A stretch of 64,000 nucleotides of DNA, taken from assembly GCA_027559495.1 (NCBI GenBank), contig JAMXSV010000024.1, forward strand, positions 1,364,001 through 1,428,000. Reading direction: 5' to 3'. The notes beneath the pieces are model-generated. The model was not told the origin of the DNA, ran no database searches, and saw only the letters and a program-made list of their open reading frames with translations. The DNA comes from Aurifilum marmelostoma (lineage: Eukaryota > Ascomycota > Sordariomycetes > Diaporthales > Cryphonectriaceae). Positions 12,324 to 25,324 of the stretch are shown piece after piece (within the stretch, counting starts at the first letter, position 1; each line of letters opens with the position of its first letter). The translations under genes were made by a program, and so were the position numbers.

Positions 12324-14045
12324 TTTGAATATCGTTCTGGGTCTGGATACTTCGAGGATTAGGAGCAGGAGTGAATAGTAGGTGTCTCGTAGGAGTCGAG
12401 ATAAGCCAGAGTCAGAGAAGTGGGTGGTTGATTCTTATACCGGGAGGAGGCGGTCTCAGCCAAGTACGCAAGGTAAGGACGAGGCTCAGGCTAGTTAGTG
12501 GACCGTACGGCGCCTACGTCATGCGTGGAAGCGCCGGACTCGCTGTCAAGGTGGACACCATTCGACGGGAGCCAGCGGGAAATCGCGGCTAAGCCTTTGG
12601 ACACGACACTGATGGGTACGGTATCATGAGTTCCTGCTCCACGTTTTCCCTTGAGCACTGCTAAATTCATGCATTCGTGAAGATGAATGTCGCTGGCAGG
12701 CCCTTGCCTGTGAGTACCCGGTTCTTGATGTTGAGGTCCGGTCCATCTTCCTGGGAGGTCACGCGCCATCGCTTGTGAGATTACATTAGTAAAGACTCGA
12801 TTGGCGAAACGTATTCCTAGTTCCCTCTCCCACTAAAGCATGAAAGTATAGCTCCGTGAAGGATGTATTTACATTCTCTCTGCACGTCTTTGTCTCTGCT
12901 GCAGAAGATTCCTTCTCTCCTTGGGCCCATCTTCAGGTGCCACAGCCGCCCCTGTGGTCCGTTGATGATGATTGAAACTCTCCTTGCGGTGTGAGCCCAA
13001 GACAGTCCACCGGTCCCGGCTCTCGACCATCTAAATTTTCTCACAATATCAATTTGATTGCTCATGGTCAAGTTTTTCAGTTCTGAGGACATTAAGGTTC
13101 AGCACGTCATATACTGCAACAGGCAAATCTTTAGAATCACCCCGGGCAGTCCTGATGGACATCTACTGTGACAGAAACAATACTACGCTGCGCTGGCCAT
13201 ATGCCTGTGCAGCCAAAGGAAAACCACGAGGCTAAGTTTCTCTTTCTTTTCTTCTATTTTTCTTCTTCTTCTTCTCTTTTCCTCCTGCTTATTATTCTCT
13301 CTGCCAAAGATGGAGATTTTGAAGTCAAGGGGTGATTTTTGATAAGTATAGTAATTTTTAGACAATGGGATTCTTGCGAGTTCCAAGTATAACTCTCCAT
13401 AGTCTGAGCCTTGGCTTTGCTAGATAGTCACCTCGAGATTCACTATTGTTGAGTAGTTTTAAATAGGTTGCTCAATACATACAACTTAGCATATATAATA
13501 TTCTCAATCTTGATGAATTACGGCAATACTTTGAGCATATCCTGATCTCCCCAGAGATATCTTGTTGGTGTTGTGATTTTCAGCAATCTTGGTCGATGTT
13601 GCTCTACAGAGTGCCACTGACTTCAAAGCTACTCAGTCCCACCATACTAAGTGCTGAGAACTTGTCACCAAATCAAGACATTCATTCTTGTATCATGCCT
13701 CGACATATACCACATTATATTTCTCCCTCTAATATACCTGCATTTCCTGATACTACCCTACAGGTATCTTTTCAATAAACCTGTGGCACCCTTGGCCTGT
13801 ATTACACCTCAAAATTCACTTACCAACGCCAGCATGCAAAGGTGTCTAGCGAGTCAAGGACCCTTGAATAGATGTAACTTGACTTGGCCCCACTAACTGA
13901 TCCCCTGCCACTGCCGCAATCGACCATCCTTGCATGTTTCTTATCGATAAGTCTGCCGCCTGAAATTTTGATGATTTTGGGTAGATGCGACTGGTTTTAC
14001 CTTCCTTTTGAGATTGAATTTCTTTTGTCGGCAATCTTCGCAAAC
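12324..14045. other. Gene-free divergent promoter region
   Basis: Lies between the start codons of the inhibitor-like gene (-) and BMS1 (+). From about 13380 to 13800 it becomes AT-rich compared with its surroundings. A CTT/TTC-rich tract lies near 13240-13290. Open frames here are short and match nothing I recognise. Confidence 0.45.
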
Positions 14046-17000
14046 ATGGAGGGTCAGGCACACAAGCCTCATCGCAAGTCCAAGGAGAAGAAAGGCCACT
14101 CTGGAGGTGAGTCTTTAAGCTATTGTCTCTTTCCCCAGAAGATTTGGATGACACAAGGGACTGATTTCTTTGCGCTCAGGGCCGAATCCCAAGGCCTTTG
14201 CGGTCCACAGGCCTGGCAAGCTCCAGAAACAGGCTGCGCGTTCAAGCGATGTATGTATCATCATCACCATTCATTCTGTTCAGAGCCTCTCACTAACATA
14301 AACCTTGCACTCTGACAGGTGAAAGAGCGCCGCCTCCACGTACCCCTCGTTGACCGACTTCCCGATGAACCTCCCCCACGACTCGTCGCCATCGTCGGCC
14401 CTCCCGGCGTTGGCAAGACCACCCTCCTCAAAAGTCTGATCCGCCGATATGCGAAGGAGACCATCTCGGAACCTCAGGGCCCTGTCACTGTCGTGACATC
14501 CAAGAAGCAGCGGCTGACGTTTCTCGAATGTCCGAATGAGCTGGAGGCCATGGTGGACATTGCCAAGATCGCAGACATAGTGCTGCTCATGATTGACGGC
14601 AACTATGGTTTCGAGATGGAGACCATGGAGTTCCTGAATGTCCTCGCGGCGACAGGCATGCCCGGAAACGTCTTTGGTATACTCACACATCTTGACCTGT
14701 TCCGGAAACCGCAGGCTCTCAAGGATGCGAAGAAGAGGTTGAAACACAGATTATGGAGCGAGCTGTACCAGGGCGCACACCTGTTCTACCTATCGGGTGT
14801 CCTGAACGGGCGCTACCCAGACCGAGAGATCCACAACCTGTCCCGCTTCCTCTCCATCATGAAGAACCCGCGGCCTCTCATCTGGAGGAACTCGCACCCA
14901 TACGCAGTCATCGACAGCTGGAGGGACATTACGCATCCCACAAAGATCGAGGAGAATGAGAAGTGCGACCGGTCCATTGTTCTGTCTGGATATCTGCGCG
15001 GCACGAATTTCTCGTCTCAGGGACAACGAGTTCACATACCAGGACTCGGTGACTACACAGTGGTCAACATGGAGGTCTTGCCAGACCCGTGCCCGACGCC
15101 ATCAATGGAGCAGGCGATAGCCAAGGCAACGGGCAAGACGGGCCGCCGCCGGTTGGACGACAAGGAGAGGAAGCTATATGCGCCAATGTCTGATCGCAGC
15201 GGTCTGAAAGTTGATGGAGATGCTATCTATATCTACAGAGACAAAGGGTTCACGTTCGACAAGGATGCCAAGGACGTCGAGCGGGGCGAGGGCGAGGAGC
15301 TGATTGTCAACCTGCAAGCAGAGAGGCGTCTGCTCGGTCAGACAGAGGATGGCGTGCAGCTGTTCGCTGGAGGCGAGAAGGTCAAGGAAGTCGCCGAGGA
15401 GGACACCGGTCGCAAGAGTCAGCGAAAGGCCAGGCTTGCTGAGCAAGACGGGTCGGAAGCTGAAGGTCTGGACGGCGAGGATGAAAATTCTGTCGATGGC
15501 GAGGGGCCTTCTGATGATGAGGAGGAGGCAGAGTTTGACGAGCAGAAGCTGGGCAAGATGTTCCGGGGCAACGCGGACAACGATGCGGGTGAAGACGAGA
15601 TAGCATTCGCGGACAGCGATTCGGATCTTGGTTCAATATCCGGGGACGACAACCTCAGCGACCCAGATCTAGACGACGAGGGAGACTATGATTCAGACGA
15701 CGAAGAAGCAGCCCTGAAGTGGAAAGAGAACATGAGAGAACGGGCTCAGCAGCGCCACGGGAAGAGAAAACCTTTCCAGGCAGCAGATCTGGCACGAATG
15801 CTGTACAACGATTCCTTGAGCCTGGATGACGTGCTCAAGAGGTGGAGAGGCGAAGACGTCGAAGCTGAGGTGGAAGAAGAAGACATCGAGGCGGACTCTG
15901 AGGACGAGACATTCTTCAAAAAGTCTACAAACGAGAAGGACGATCTATCAGACGACCGCTCAGTACCGGCCTTCGATTACGCCACGCTAGCATCCTATTG
16001 GTCTAGCGAGGGTGCTATTGAGGCCTTGAGAAAGAAGTTCACCACAGCCACGTTACTGGACGATGATGCATCTGGAGATGGAGATGACGATTTTGAAGGG
16101 TTCGGCTCGGGTGACGACGATGGTGCCGAGAACGACGACGACGATGATGAGGAGGATGAAGGCGACGGTGCTTTTGAAGACCTTGAGACAGGCGAAAAGC
16201 ACGGTCCTACGGACGAGAGCCTGGAGGCGGAACGCCAAAAAAATGCCCGCCGCAAAGAAGAGCTCAAACTACGGTTTGAAGAAGAAGATCGAGAGGGCTT
16301 CGCCAACGACAAGGCCAACGCACGCCGAGAAGGCGGCAATGACGAGGAATTTGGCGAAGATGACTGGTACGACGCCCAGAAGGCTTTGATACAGAAGCAG
16401 CTCGACATCAACAAGGCCGAGTTCGAGAACCTCGACGAGAGGCAGCGAATCCTAGTCGAGGGTTTCAAAGCCGGGAAATACGCCAAGCTGGTGATCGAGG
16501 GTGTGCCAGCCGAGTTCGTCAAGCAGTTTGACGCAAAGATGCCGATCATTGTTGGAGGTCTCTCTGCCACTGAGGATCGCTTTGGATTTGTACAAGTTCG
16601 AATCAAGCGACATCGGTGGCACAAGAAGATCCTCAAGACGGGCGATCCGTTGATCTTCTCCCTGGGCTGGAGGAGATTCCAGACCCTCCCCATCTACAGC
16701 ATTTCCGATTCCAGAGTTCGGAACAGGATGCTCAAGTACACGCCGGAACACATGCATTGCTTCGGTACCTTCTACGGCCCTCTGATCGCGCCCAACACTG
16801 GATTTGTCTGCTTCCAGTCCTTCTCGTCTTCCAACCCTGGCTTCAGGATAGCGGCGACCGGTACCGTGCTGAGCGTGGACGAGTCGACAGAGATCGTCAA
16901 GAAGCTCAAGCTGACCGGTGCACCATACAAGATCTTCAAGAACACTGCCTTCATCAAGGACATGTTCAACACCTCTCTCGAGATTGCCAAATTCGAAGGT

Positions 17001-17648
17001 GCCTCGATCAAGACCGTATCGGGAATCCGTGGTCAGATCAAGCGCGCACTGTCCAAGCCCGAGGGCCACTTCCGTGCGACCTTTGAAGACAAGATCCTAC
17101 TGAGCGATATCGTCTTCCTGCGCGCCTGGTACCCCATCAAGCCACACCGTTTCTACAACCCGGTCAGCAACCTTATCGGTTGGCAGCGAGCACGCCTCAC
17201 GGGCGAGATCCGCGCCGAGGAGAGCCTCCCGACACCGCAGAACCGCAACAGCGCCTACCGCAAGATTGAGCGCGCGGAGCGACACTTCAACCCGCTGCGC
17301 GTGCCGCGCAAGCTGGCGGCGGACCTGCCGTACAAGTCGCAGATCGTGTCAACGAAGCCGCAGAAGAAGGCGACATACATGCAGAAACGAGCAGTGGTGC
17401 TGGGCGGAGAGGAGAAAAAGGCCCGCGACCTGATGCAGAAGCTGACGACGATCCGCAAGGACGTGGCCGAGAAGAGGAAAGCATCCAAGGACAAGAACCG
17501 GGCAGCGTTCAAGGAGAAGATGAGCAAGATGGAAGAGAAGAAGAAGGCGCGCGAGAAGAGAGAGACGAAGCAGTTCTGGAGCATGGAGGGAAAGAAGAGA
17601 AAGGCCGGAGATGAGGGCAGCGGCGGTGGGGGCAAGAGGAAGAGGTGA
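14046..17648 (+). CDS. BMS1: Ribosome biogenesis GTPase Bms1
   Basis: Nucleolar GTPase of the small-subunit processome, needed with Rcl1 for 18S pre-rRNA cleavage. Exons are 14046-14106, 14180-14250 and 14319-17648, giving 1153 aa, the usual Bms1 size. The first two short exons encode a basic start (MEGQAHKPHRKSKEKK) and the conserved NPKAFAV block; ORF calling alone would lose them. The GTPase domain follows with P-loop GPPGVGKT at about 71-78. The centre is strongly acidic with long D/E runs (roughly residues 430-690), typical of the family. The C-terminal part carries the conserved Bms1/Tsr1 domain (MPIIVGGL, KRHRWHKKILK, and the FYNP block near the end), and the tail is lysine-rich. Transcribed alone, with AT-richer DNA just upstream. 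Confidence 0.96.
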
Positions 17649-19335
17649 GGGTCAAGATCGGATGTTGCATAGACTGGAAATCAATAATAATACCCTTTCC
17701 AATTGAACATTGTAGCAGTGACCGAATGCTTTAGTAATTCCAGCAAGGAACCGTCAACAAGGCATCATGAGATCGGCGACCCCTAAAATTACACACAGCA
17801 TGCCGGAATACTCTATCAAAAAATGATCACTTCCCCATGTAATACAAATATTTCTCTATAAAACACGGCCCATTTTCTTCAATTTGAAGTGGATTTCATG
17901 TACGAGTAGGTCTGAGTCGCATGTCACGAGTTACCGTGCGTATGTCAAGCCATATCTCGAGTATCTTGACTCTGGGCAGACGTGGTGGAGTTGGGGGGAA
18001 AATTGTGATGAATTCTTGACTAATCGTGGCAGACTGACTGGTTGGAATGCTCCGGGCCCGGAGTTTTGGAATCAATAAGGAAAGTAAAAAAAAAAAAAAA
18101 AAAAACTCAAAGAGCCTGACGCACCGCGGACAGGTCTGAAGATCGGGGACTGGTACGAAATTGCTATGGACAAGAGACCTCAAAGAGGAGTTCCATCTTG
18201 GTGGCCAAGTGAGGTTCAGGCCAGATCCTACTACAACGGCTACTACAAGGGCAAAGTTCCTGAATCCGATAGCAGCCTACAGAATTTGGGTCCCTCCACT
18301 AGGGGTGGCACTGGTCGGGGGCTACGTGGTGACTTGGCGACCACCGGCCGGAGGTGTCTGGCCCCACTAAAGCGGTAGATGCCTACGGCCGCTGGAAGCC
18401 GAGACCATTACAGGCATCCGGATGTCTTCAGAGACCGTCGCCCTCCAAAATCGGCAGGCTTTGGCGCAGGGAGGCCCTTGTCGCTTCTCCACTTTCGATA
18501 AGTTGTCTTTCCCCGGGGATTCCAGTGCATTGTGTGACTTGTGAGAATGCTCTGGAAACGTCACATGGTGTGGGGGGGGGGGATAACGCGCAATTAATGC
18601 TGAGCTGGCTCTGGGGGCCGAAGTACGGACCCGGTCCAATATAGTCTCCTATCATGCATGCCATGAGGACTTACGCGGTGTGTAATGCTGTTTTGAATCG
18701 AGTTCATCCCGGATGAAGGAAAGAAGAAGAAAAAAGGCCATCTCCACACACAAGCAAAGTACGAAGTGACCCGACCTGCTCGCAGGGATAGCCAGAGGAC
18801 CCCCCTCAGCCCGCCCCCACTTGCCCCTCAGATTACAGGGGCCTGCAGCCAATACTAGCACCAGAGTTTGCAATCTGACCTCACAACCTCCCCGCAGCGC
18901 CGCTCACCGGAGCCTGAATGCGACTCCGATCATCGGCGCGAAGCCTTAGTTACCATTCAATTCTACTCCCGAATACAGACATAGACTTCACCCCAAGCGT
19001 AAGGTTCATGTTGGGGGGGCGGCGTCGCTCGGTATTTCAAGCTTCTCAAGGTCTCTCTCTCCCAGTCTCGAACTTTTGCCCCCCATCCCGCAATTCCTTC
19101 TCTTGTCCTCCTCCTCCTCTTTCGTCCTTTGTTTCCCCCCCTCTCTTCAATTGCCTCCCTCTCAATCTCTCATTGATCAAAAACCCCATCGACAACTTTG
19201 TGCTAGAAATTCTACACAGTTCCGCATACATCTACAAGTCACCATACGGCACAGCCGAAAGCACTGCGATACCACCTCGGATAGCCGCAATCTTGGTGTA
19301 ACAGCCACAAGAATAAACCCTCAAGCTTGCCCAAC
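17649..19335. other. Gene-free region upstream of LEU1
   Basis: BMS1 3' flank followed by the LEU1 promoter. It contains an A run of about 20 at 18086-18105, a perfect CCG-N4-CGG palindrome at 18052-18061, and from about 19047 to 19175 a long C/T-rich stretch consistent with a fungal core promoter or leader. Short open frames between 17884 and 18660 were checked and match nothing I recognise. Confidence 0.5.
18052..18061. promoter_or_regulatory. Candidate Leu3-type binding site (CCGGGCCCGG)
   Basis: The ten bases fit CCGG-NN-CCGG, equivalently CCG-N4-CGG, the everted-repeat site of the zinc-cluster regulator Leu3 and its fungal homologues. It sits about 1.28 kb upstream of the 3-isopropylmalate dehydratase start, a classical Leu3 target. 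The distance is large and a single match can occur by chance, so this is only a candidate. Confidence 0.3.
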
Positions 19336-21911
19336 ATGCCTGGAGCAGAGGGAGCGCCCCAGACGCTCTATGACAAGGTGCTGCAGGCACATGTTGTCGA
19401 CGAGAAGCTAGATGGCACCCTCCTCCTCTATATTGGTTCGTTTTGTCTCTTGACGTTTTTCCTGGCTTGCATCAAAAATTGGAGAGAGTGTGTGTGTGAG
19501 AGTGAGGAGAAATCCCGGCCGCTGACGAATTGAGTGTCTCAGACCGGCACATTGTCCACGAGGTTACATCACCCCAAGCCTTCGAAGGGCTGAAGAACGC
19601 GGGACGTAAAGTTCGCAGGCCCGATTGCACCCTCGCTACTACCGACCACGTGAGTCAATGCTCAGCACCCCTCTCTGTGTTTCCCTTTCTCCCTGTCTCT
19701 TGCCCTCTCTCTGTCTGCCAAAATTCACAAGAGGGCAAAATAAATCTCGAGACTCAGAAGCTGACAGTTGGCGCCCCCTCTCAGAATGTTCCCACGAGCT
19801 CGAGAAAGACCCTCAAGGACATCGGTAGCTTCATCGAGGAGGACGACTCAAGAACACAATGTGTCACCCTCGAGGAGAACGTCAAGGACTTTGGTCTTAC
19901 ATACTTTGGCCTGAGCGACAAGCGACAAGGTATCGTCCACGTCATCGGCCCCGAGCAAGGCTTCACCCTGCCCGCCACCACCGTCGTCTGTGGTGACAGC
20001 CATACCTCGACGCATGGTGCCTTTGGTGCTCTGGCCTTCGGTATCGGCACCAGTGAGGTCGAGCACGTGCTGGCCACCCAGTGCCTGATCACCAAGCGGA
20101 GCAAGAACATGCGCATACAGGTGGACGGCGAGCTGGCCCCGGGCGTCAGCTCCAAGGACATTATCCTCCACGCCATTGGAAAGATTGGAACTGCTGGCGG
20201 CACCGGCGCCGTCATCGAATTCTGTGGGTCCGCCATCCGGAGCCTCTCCATGGAGGCACGCATGTCCATCTGCAACATGTCGATCGAGGGTGGCGCTCGT
20301 GCTGGCATGGTTGCGCCCGACGACATCACCTTTGAGTACCTCAAGGGCCGACCGCTGGCTCCCAAGTACAACTCGCCCCAGTGGCACAAGGCTGTTTCCT
20401 ACTGGAGGAGCCTGCAGTCCGACCCTGGTGCCAAGTACGACATCGACGTCTTTATTGATGCTAAGGACATTGTCCCCACCATCACCTGGGGCACGAGCCC
20501 CGAGGATGTCGTTCCCATTACCGGATCCGTGCCTGACCCCGAGACCTTCGCCACCGAGGCCAAGAAGGCCTCCGGCCGCCGCATGCTGGAGTACATGGGT
20601 CTGACCGCCGGTACGCCCATGCAGGATATCACCGTTGACAAGGTCTTCATCGGCTCCTGCACCAATTCCAGAATCGAGGACCTGCGCGCCGCTGCCACGG
20701 TAGTCAAGGGCAAGAAGATCGCCGCCAACATCAAGAGGGCCATGATCGTCCCCGGCTCTGGGCTGGTCAAGGACATGGCTGAGGCCGAGGGTCTGGACAA
20801 GATTTTCACCGACGCCGGATTCGAGTGGCGGGAGGCGGGCTGCAGTATGTGCCTGGGCATGAACCCAGACATTCTGTCGCCCCAGGAGAGGTGTGCGAGC
20901 ACCAGCAACCGCAACTTTGAGGGTCGCCAGGGTGCTGGAGGCAGGACCCACCTGATGTCTCCCGTCATGGCGGCTGCTGCTGCCATCGTCGGGAAGCTGG
21001 CAGACGTGAGGAAGCTCACCGAGTACAAGACCAGCCCCCACATCGAGGCCTTCAAGGCCACGGCAGAGCCACCTCATGTCGACGAGAGGGTGTCTGAGGA
21101 CGACTCGGACAGGGAGCAGATCGCAGACATCCCCAAGAGCGACTCCACCACCTCTCACCCCAACACGTCTCCCTCGACAGCCTCCGGTGGCCTGCCCAAG
21201 TTCGAGGTCCTGAAGGGTATCGCTGCGCCCATGGACCGGTCCAACGTCGACACAGATGCCATTATCCCAAAACAGTTCCTCAAGACCATTAAGCGGACCG
21301 GCCTGGGATCCGCTCTCTTCCACGGCTGGAGATACACGCCAGACGGAAAGGAGGACCCAGAGTTTGTTCTCAACCAGGAGCCCTACCGCAAGGCCAACAT
21401 TCTGGTCTGCACAGGTCCCAACTTTGGCTGCGGCAGCTCTCGAGAGCACGCACCGTGGGCCCTGAACGACTTCGGCATCCGGTGTGTGATCGCGCCGTCC
21501 TTTGCCGACATCTTCTTCAACAACACGTTCAAGAACGGCATGCTGCCGATTCCCATCAAGAACCAGGACGACGTCGAGGCCATCGCAAAGGAGGCCCGGG
21601 CCGGCAAGGAGGTCGAGGTGGACCTGCCAAATCAGCTCATCAAGGACGAGGCCGGCAACACGATCTGCAGCTTCGACGTCGAGGAGTTCAGGAAACACTG
21701 CCTGATCAACGGCCTGGACGACATTGGTCTGACCCTCCAGATGGAGGACAAGATCTCCGACTTTGAGAGGAAGATGACCGAGGAGACGCCCTGGCTGGAC
21801 GGCACCGCCTACCTCAAGAGGAAGGGCCAGGGTGGCAAGCTGGCGGCGAAGGCCGCGCCCGTCCCAATGACAAATCGTGGCGAGACAAAGAAGGAGCCTC
21901 TGGAGTGGTGA
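19336..21911 (+). CDS. LEU1: 3-isopropylmalate dehydratase (isopropylmalate isomerase)
   Basis: Cytosolic Fe-S enzyme of leucine synthesis that converts 2-isopropylmalate to 3-isopropylmalate. Exons are 19336-19435, 19543-19649 and 19785-21911, giving 777 aa. The first intron has the less common donor GTTCGT; the second begins GTGAGT. Splicing rebuilds the N-terminal active-site block RHIVHEVTSPQAF and the TTDHNVPTSSR motif. Cluster ligands are Cys361 (CTNSRIED), Cys422 and Cys425 (CSMCLGMNPD). The LeuC-like domain is followed by a serine/threonine-rich linker near residues 505-535 and then the fused LeuD-like swivelling domain (SNVDTDAIIPKQFLK, FGCGSSREHAPW), the usual fungal single-chain arrangement. 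A long open frame on the opposite strand is a shadow of this gene. Confidence 0.97.
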
Positions 21912-22333
21912 CATCTCAAGTCTCTGTCACGATGAACACACACTCTCTCTCTTTTTCTCTTATTCTTTCATTTTTGGTTCTCGTGGCATAATATATTCGA
22001 CTTTTTGTTGGTGGGATCTCTTTCCTCTACTATTTGGCGGTGCAATCGCCTTGTAAAAGGCTGGCGGTGGAAATTCATAAAAGTCCAGTTACCGCCCCGA
22101 AATTGGCGGCTGGCAGTACTGAGCGGGCTATTTGGAAAAGTGATATTTTACTACCCAAGGAACAATGTCCGAAGCGAATACATACACATTGATGACTTCC
22201 TGGTCTGAATACTCCACGCTACCCTCTAAATCTCTGTAAAAGGTGAACCAACGCCGATGTTCTAGTCTATGAATGACCTGCCTCATCCAAATCCCGTCTC
22301 TCGTCCTCTCTCTCTCTCTCTCTCTCCCGTAAA
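21912..22333. other. Convergent spacer, LEU1 / RKM5-like gene
   Basis: Shared 3' flank of two converging genes. A CT dinucleotide tract lies at about 22305-22326. No coding signal seen. Confidence 0.5.
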
Positions 22334-23032
22334 TCAAACCTCCTCCTTGAGTATGCCAATATGCACCACAAACCCAGAGCTACTCCTCAAGCCCTCAGGC
22401 AGCTCTGCATCCGGCACCCGCCACACCCGGAACCCCTTTCTCATGAACTCCTTCAGCCACCCCTCAAAGACGTCCGGGTCTCTCAGCTGCTGTGCAACGA
22501 GACACAAGCAAGGCGGTCCTCTCGTCCCCGAAGCCACGTCGTTCTCCTCCTCGGACCGGAGCCGGCACACATCGACGCAGGTCTGCACAAAAGGGGGGAC
22601 GAGGGCCTCGTTGTAGACGCAGTCGCAGGCCACGATGAGATCCGGCACACAGAGGGCTGGGGTCGGCGTGTCGAGCTCCCAGTCGAGCGGGTGAAAGGTG
22701 AGGTTACTGTCATAGGCGCTGCCGCCGGATGAGGACGACGAAAACGGCGCCTCCTGGTGGTGGGGTTTCGTCCCGGCGCCCTTGCTGCGCTTGCTGCTGC
22801 TGCCCTTGCCGCCAGAGGAGGACCTACCTGCTGCGGCGGGGCGGGTTGGCGGCGACGATCTGCGACGGTTCTGCTCGATGTTTTGCTCGACGAAGCGCGA
22901 TACGTACTGCTGGTCCGTGAGAACGTAGCGCCGCACGAGAGGGGCAGTGGCGAGCCCCACGAGGGCAGAGACGCCGCAGCCGAGCTCGAGCACGGTGGAG
23001 GCGGAGGTGAGGAAGCCGCTGCGGGTGAGGAC

Positions 23033-23063
<31 letters not shown>

Positions 23064-23458
23064 GCGGAGGAGGAGAGCCATGAGGCGAAGAGCGGGGTGA
23101 TCTTCCAGACGACAGCGCCGGTGGTCCCGCCCGCACGGTTCGAGAACAGGACGGCTGGGGCCTGGGTGATGGCTAGGTCGCGGCCGTTGATGGTGATCTC
23201 GAGGGTGGCGGCGCGGGGATCGATGAAACCCAGGTTTTGGGCTGGAGGGCGGGACTGGGAGAAGAGGAGGAAGGTTTCTAAATGGATTGGCTTGTTGCGT
23301 GAGAAATGGTGTCCAGTCTCTGGGTGTGTAGGCATGTGCCCGACAGTCGAAACTGGTCTGCTGGCTGCAGCCCCTCCTCTGCTGGTTTACATGCCTTCTT
23401 CAGGATCTTGGACTTCAGGGTCCAGCTGGGCCAGGAGACTGTCTATCGCGCTGGCCAT
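22334..23458 (-). CDS. RKM5: RKM5/METTL21-type protein-lysine methyltransferase
   Basis: Class I SAM-dependent methyltransferase of the METTL21 group; the closest fungal type is ribosomal lysine N-methyltransferase 5, which in yeast modifies ribosomal protein L1. Exons are 23395-23458 and 22334-23277, giving 335 aa. The junction restores DPEEETFLLFSQ, a block I recall from this family, and requires a GC donor (AAG then GCATGT) with a TTTAG acceptor; no GT donor keeps frame. Motifs are GTTGAVVWKI before the fold, SAM motif I VLELGCGVSALVGLA and the post-II catalytic-type motif DLIVACDCVYNEAL. A low-complexity insert of R, S, P and G lies between motif I and that motif. The target protein is inferred, not shown. 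Confidence 0.85.
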
Positions 23459-25324
23459 GGTGTTGGGTGTGGCCTGAATGAAAAGAATGGTTAGAGTACT
23501 GGGTCCATGTTCATAACACGAGGGAGAACTTCTTACTGTGATGGCATCTCAGTGTGTGCTGTGGCTCTAATAAGGAGGTCATATGTATGTGTATGTGTTT
23601 GTAGTCTTGTTGAGAAGGATTCAGTTGATCTGTTGAGAGGAGGCATTTTCTCTGCAGCCAAATCAGGACATACTGCTCCACCCTTGCACCGCTTGTATGC
23701 CTTCATTTCCTCATGAGTAATAAAATTACTGTCAAATGTGTATATTGGGGTTTAAATCTGCCTGTCTTTTTTCTTTTGTCTGTTTTTATTATTATTATCA
23801 TTGTTAAAATAAATTATAGATTCATCTATTGCAATAATTAATTTAGCAACTTGCGGGTTCAGTATCTAACAAGCCCTTGAAGAAATAGCAAGACAGCATA
23901 AGCCACTATACCTTGTGCCCGATGTAATCCTAGAAAGGCAAAAAAGAGAATGAAAAAAAAAAAAAAAAGAATGAAAAAGGAGGGCCTAGAGCATTATACT
24001 TGGAAGAGGCTCATGTATATCTTACAAGTATACAAGTCATATCGATGCCTTCTGAGGGGCCAGTTTCTTCATCTGGATTAAAGATGAAGGCTGCATGCCA
24101 CTTCAGAGTTGACTACCCTGCCGGCCAATAACCTGCAGGTGTAAGGAACTGACCTCGGGGACATTTGTCCAAAATGATACAACTTGGAGCAATTCTACAC
24201 TTTTTGGATGACTTTACTTTCCTTTCTCCCTCGACAGCCTCATCAGCAGCAGCATGTGAAGGATCAAACATATGGCAAGAAACCTCAACCATCGTCGTCA
24301 TACACAGACGGACTAGGTTACAATGTGACAGGCACTGATGGGGCTGAGCTCTTGACCTGGACACAACGGGGAAGGCGGAAGGCTCCACAGAAGACACCGC
24401 GGCAAGCAGTAGCACCTACCATTAGTAGATCTAGTTTACCATACTGGACCTGAGAGGCAAAGGCATCTGGACATCTGCATTTCGGGGATGAGAGCAGGGT
24501 CCAGGTCTTGGAAATAGGCCACTAGGGATGAACGCAAAGGGGATGGGGGCAGCAGACAGGTGACAGGTGACTGCGTGAATGGCTCAATGGCCTTCACGGG
24601 ACAAAAACTTTGTGGCCAGTCAGAAGACCGAGGCTTACGACCCTGTGAGTGTGGATTTTTTCCAATAAGACTGCAACATATAAGATTTTACCAGAGATTA
24701 TCACCGCTGGGAACTGTCAAGTTGTTGAACAAGAAGAGAAAGAAGAAGAAAAAAGAACAACAGTTCCAAGGAGATCCTCAAGCAAGACAAGATGGATACA
24801 GTCACCGAGCAGAATAGGAAGCAAAAGAAAGAAAGAAAGAAAGGAACACAGCAGGACAAGATGAGAAGAAGTCCCTGCTTGACGGCATTAGCAAGTGTTA
24901 CTAACTGCCAGATCCCCTGTTGGAGATCTAGGCGCTAGCTGTTGAGCTGGGGTACAAAGGACGTCATAAAACCTAGCCCCCTCTCATTCATGCACAGCAG
25001 CAGGGTAAGCTAGCTCTTTTAATTGGAGCTCTAAAGCCACTTACGGTCGCCACTGCACATCGACGCTTCCTCCCCGCCGCTGCCTCCTCCTCCTCCTCCT
25101 CAACAACTTCAGCCTGGGAATACCTACATACTGCCACCGCCTTGTCCGTTTCACCCGCAGCTGTCTCTGCCCATCCCTCTTCAACAGCTTTGTTTCTGTC
25201 TGTTCTGCCAAGCGCACCTGGTGATTTTTCTCTTTTTTTTTTTTTGTTCATTTTCTTCTACCTCCTCTTCACCCCCCCCCCCTGATCTGTGATACCCGCA
25301 CGCAGTCCGTCCCAATCACCCAAC
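23459..25324. other. Gene-free divergent region upstream of the acyl-CoA synthetase
   Basis: Holds the promoters of the RKM5-like gene (-) and the acyl-CoA synthetase (+). About 23740-23860 is AT-rich, A runs occur near 23955, and there is a short GAAA array near 24825-24845. The segment 25050-25290 is C/T-rich. A donor-like GGTAAGC at 25004-25010 and an acceptor-like CACGCAG ending at 25305 could bound an intron in the leader, but this cannot be shown without transcripts. No gene recognised. Confidence 0.4.

Noticed and set aside
19848..21914. Open frame of 688 codons antisense to LEU1
   Set aside because: It lies wholly opposite the conserved dehydratase exon and reflects strong third-position bias; its translation is G/D/V/L-rich with no motif.
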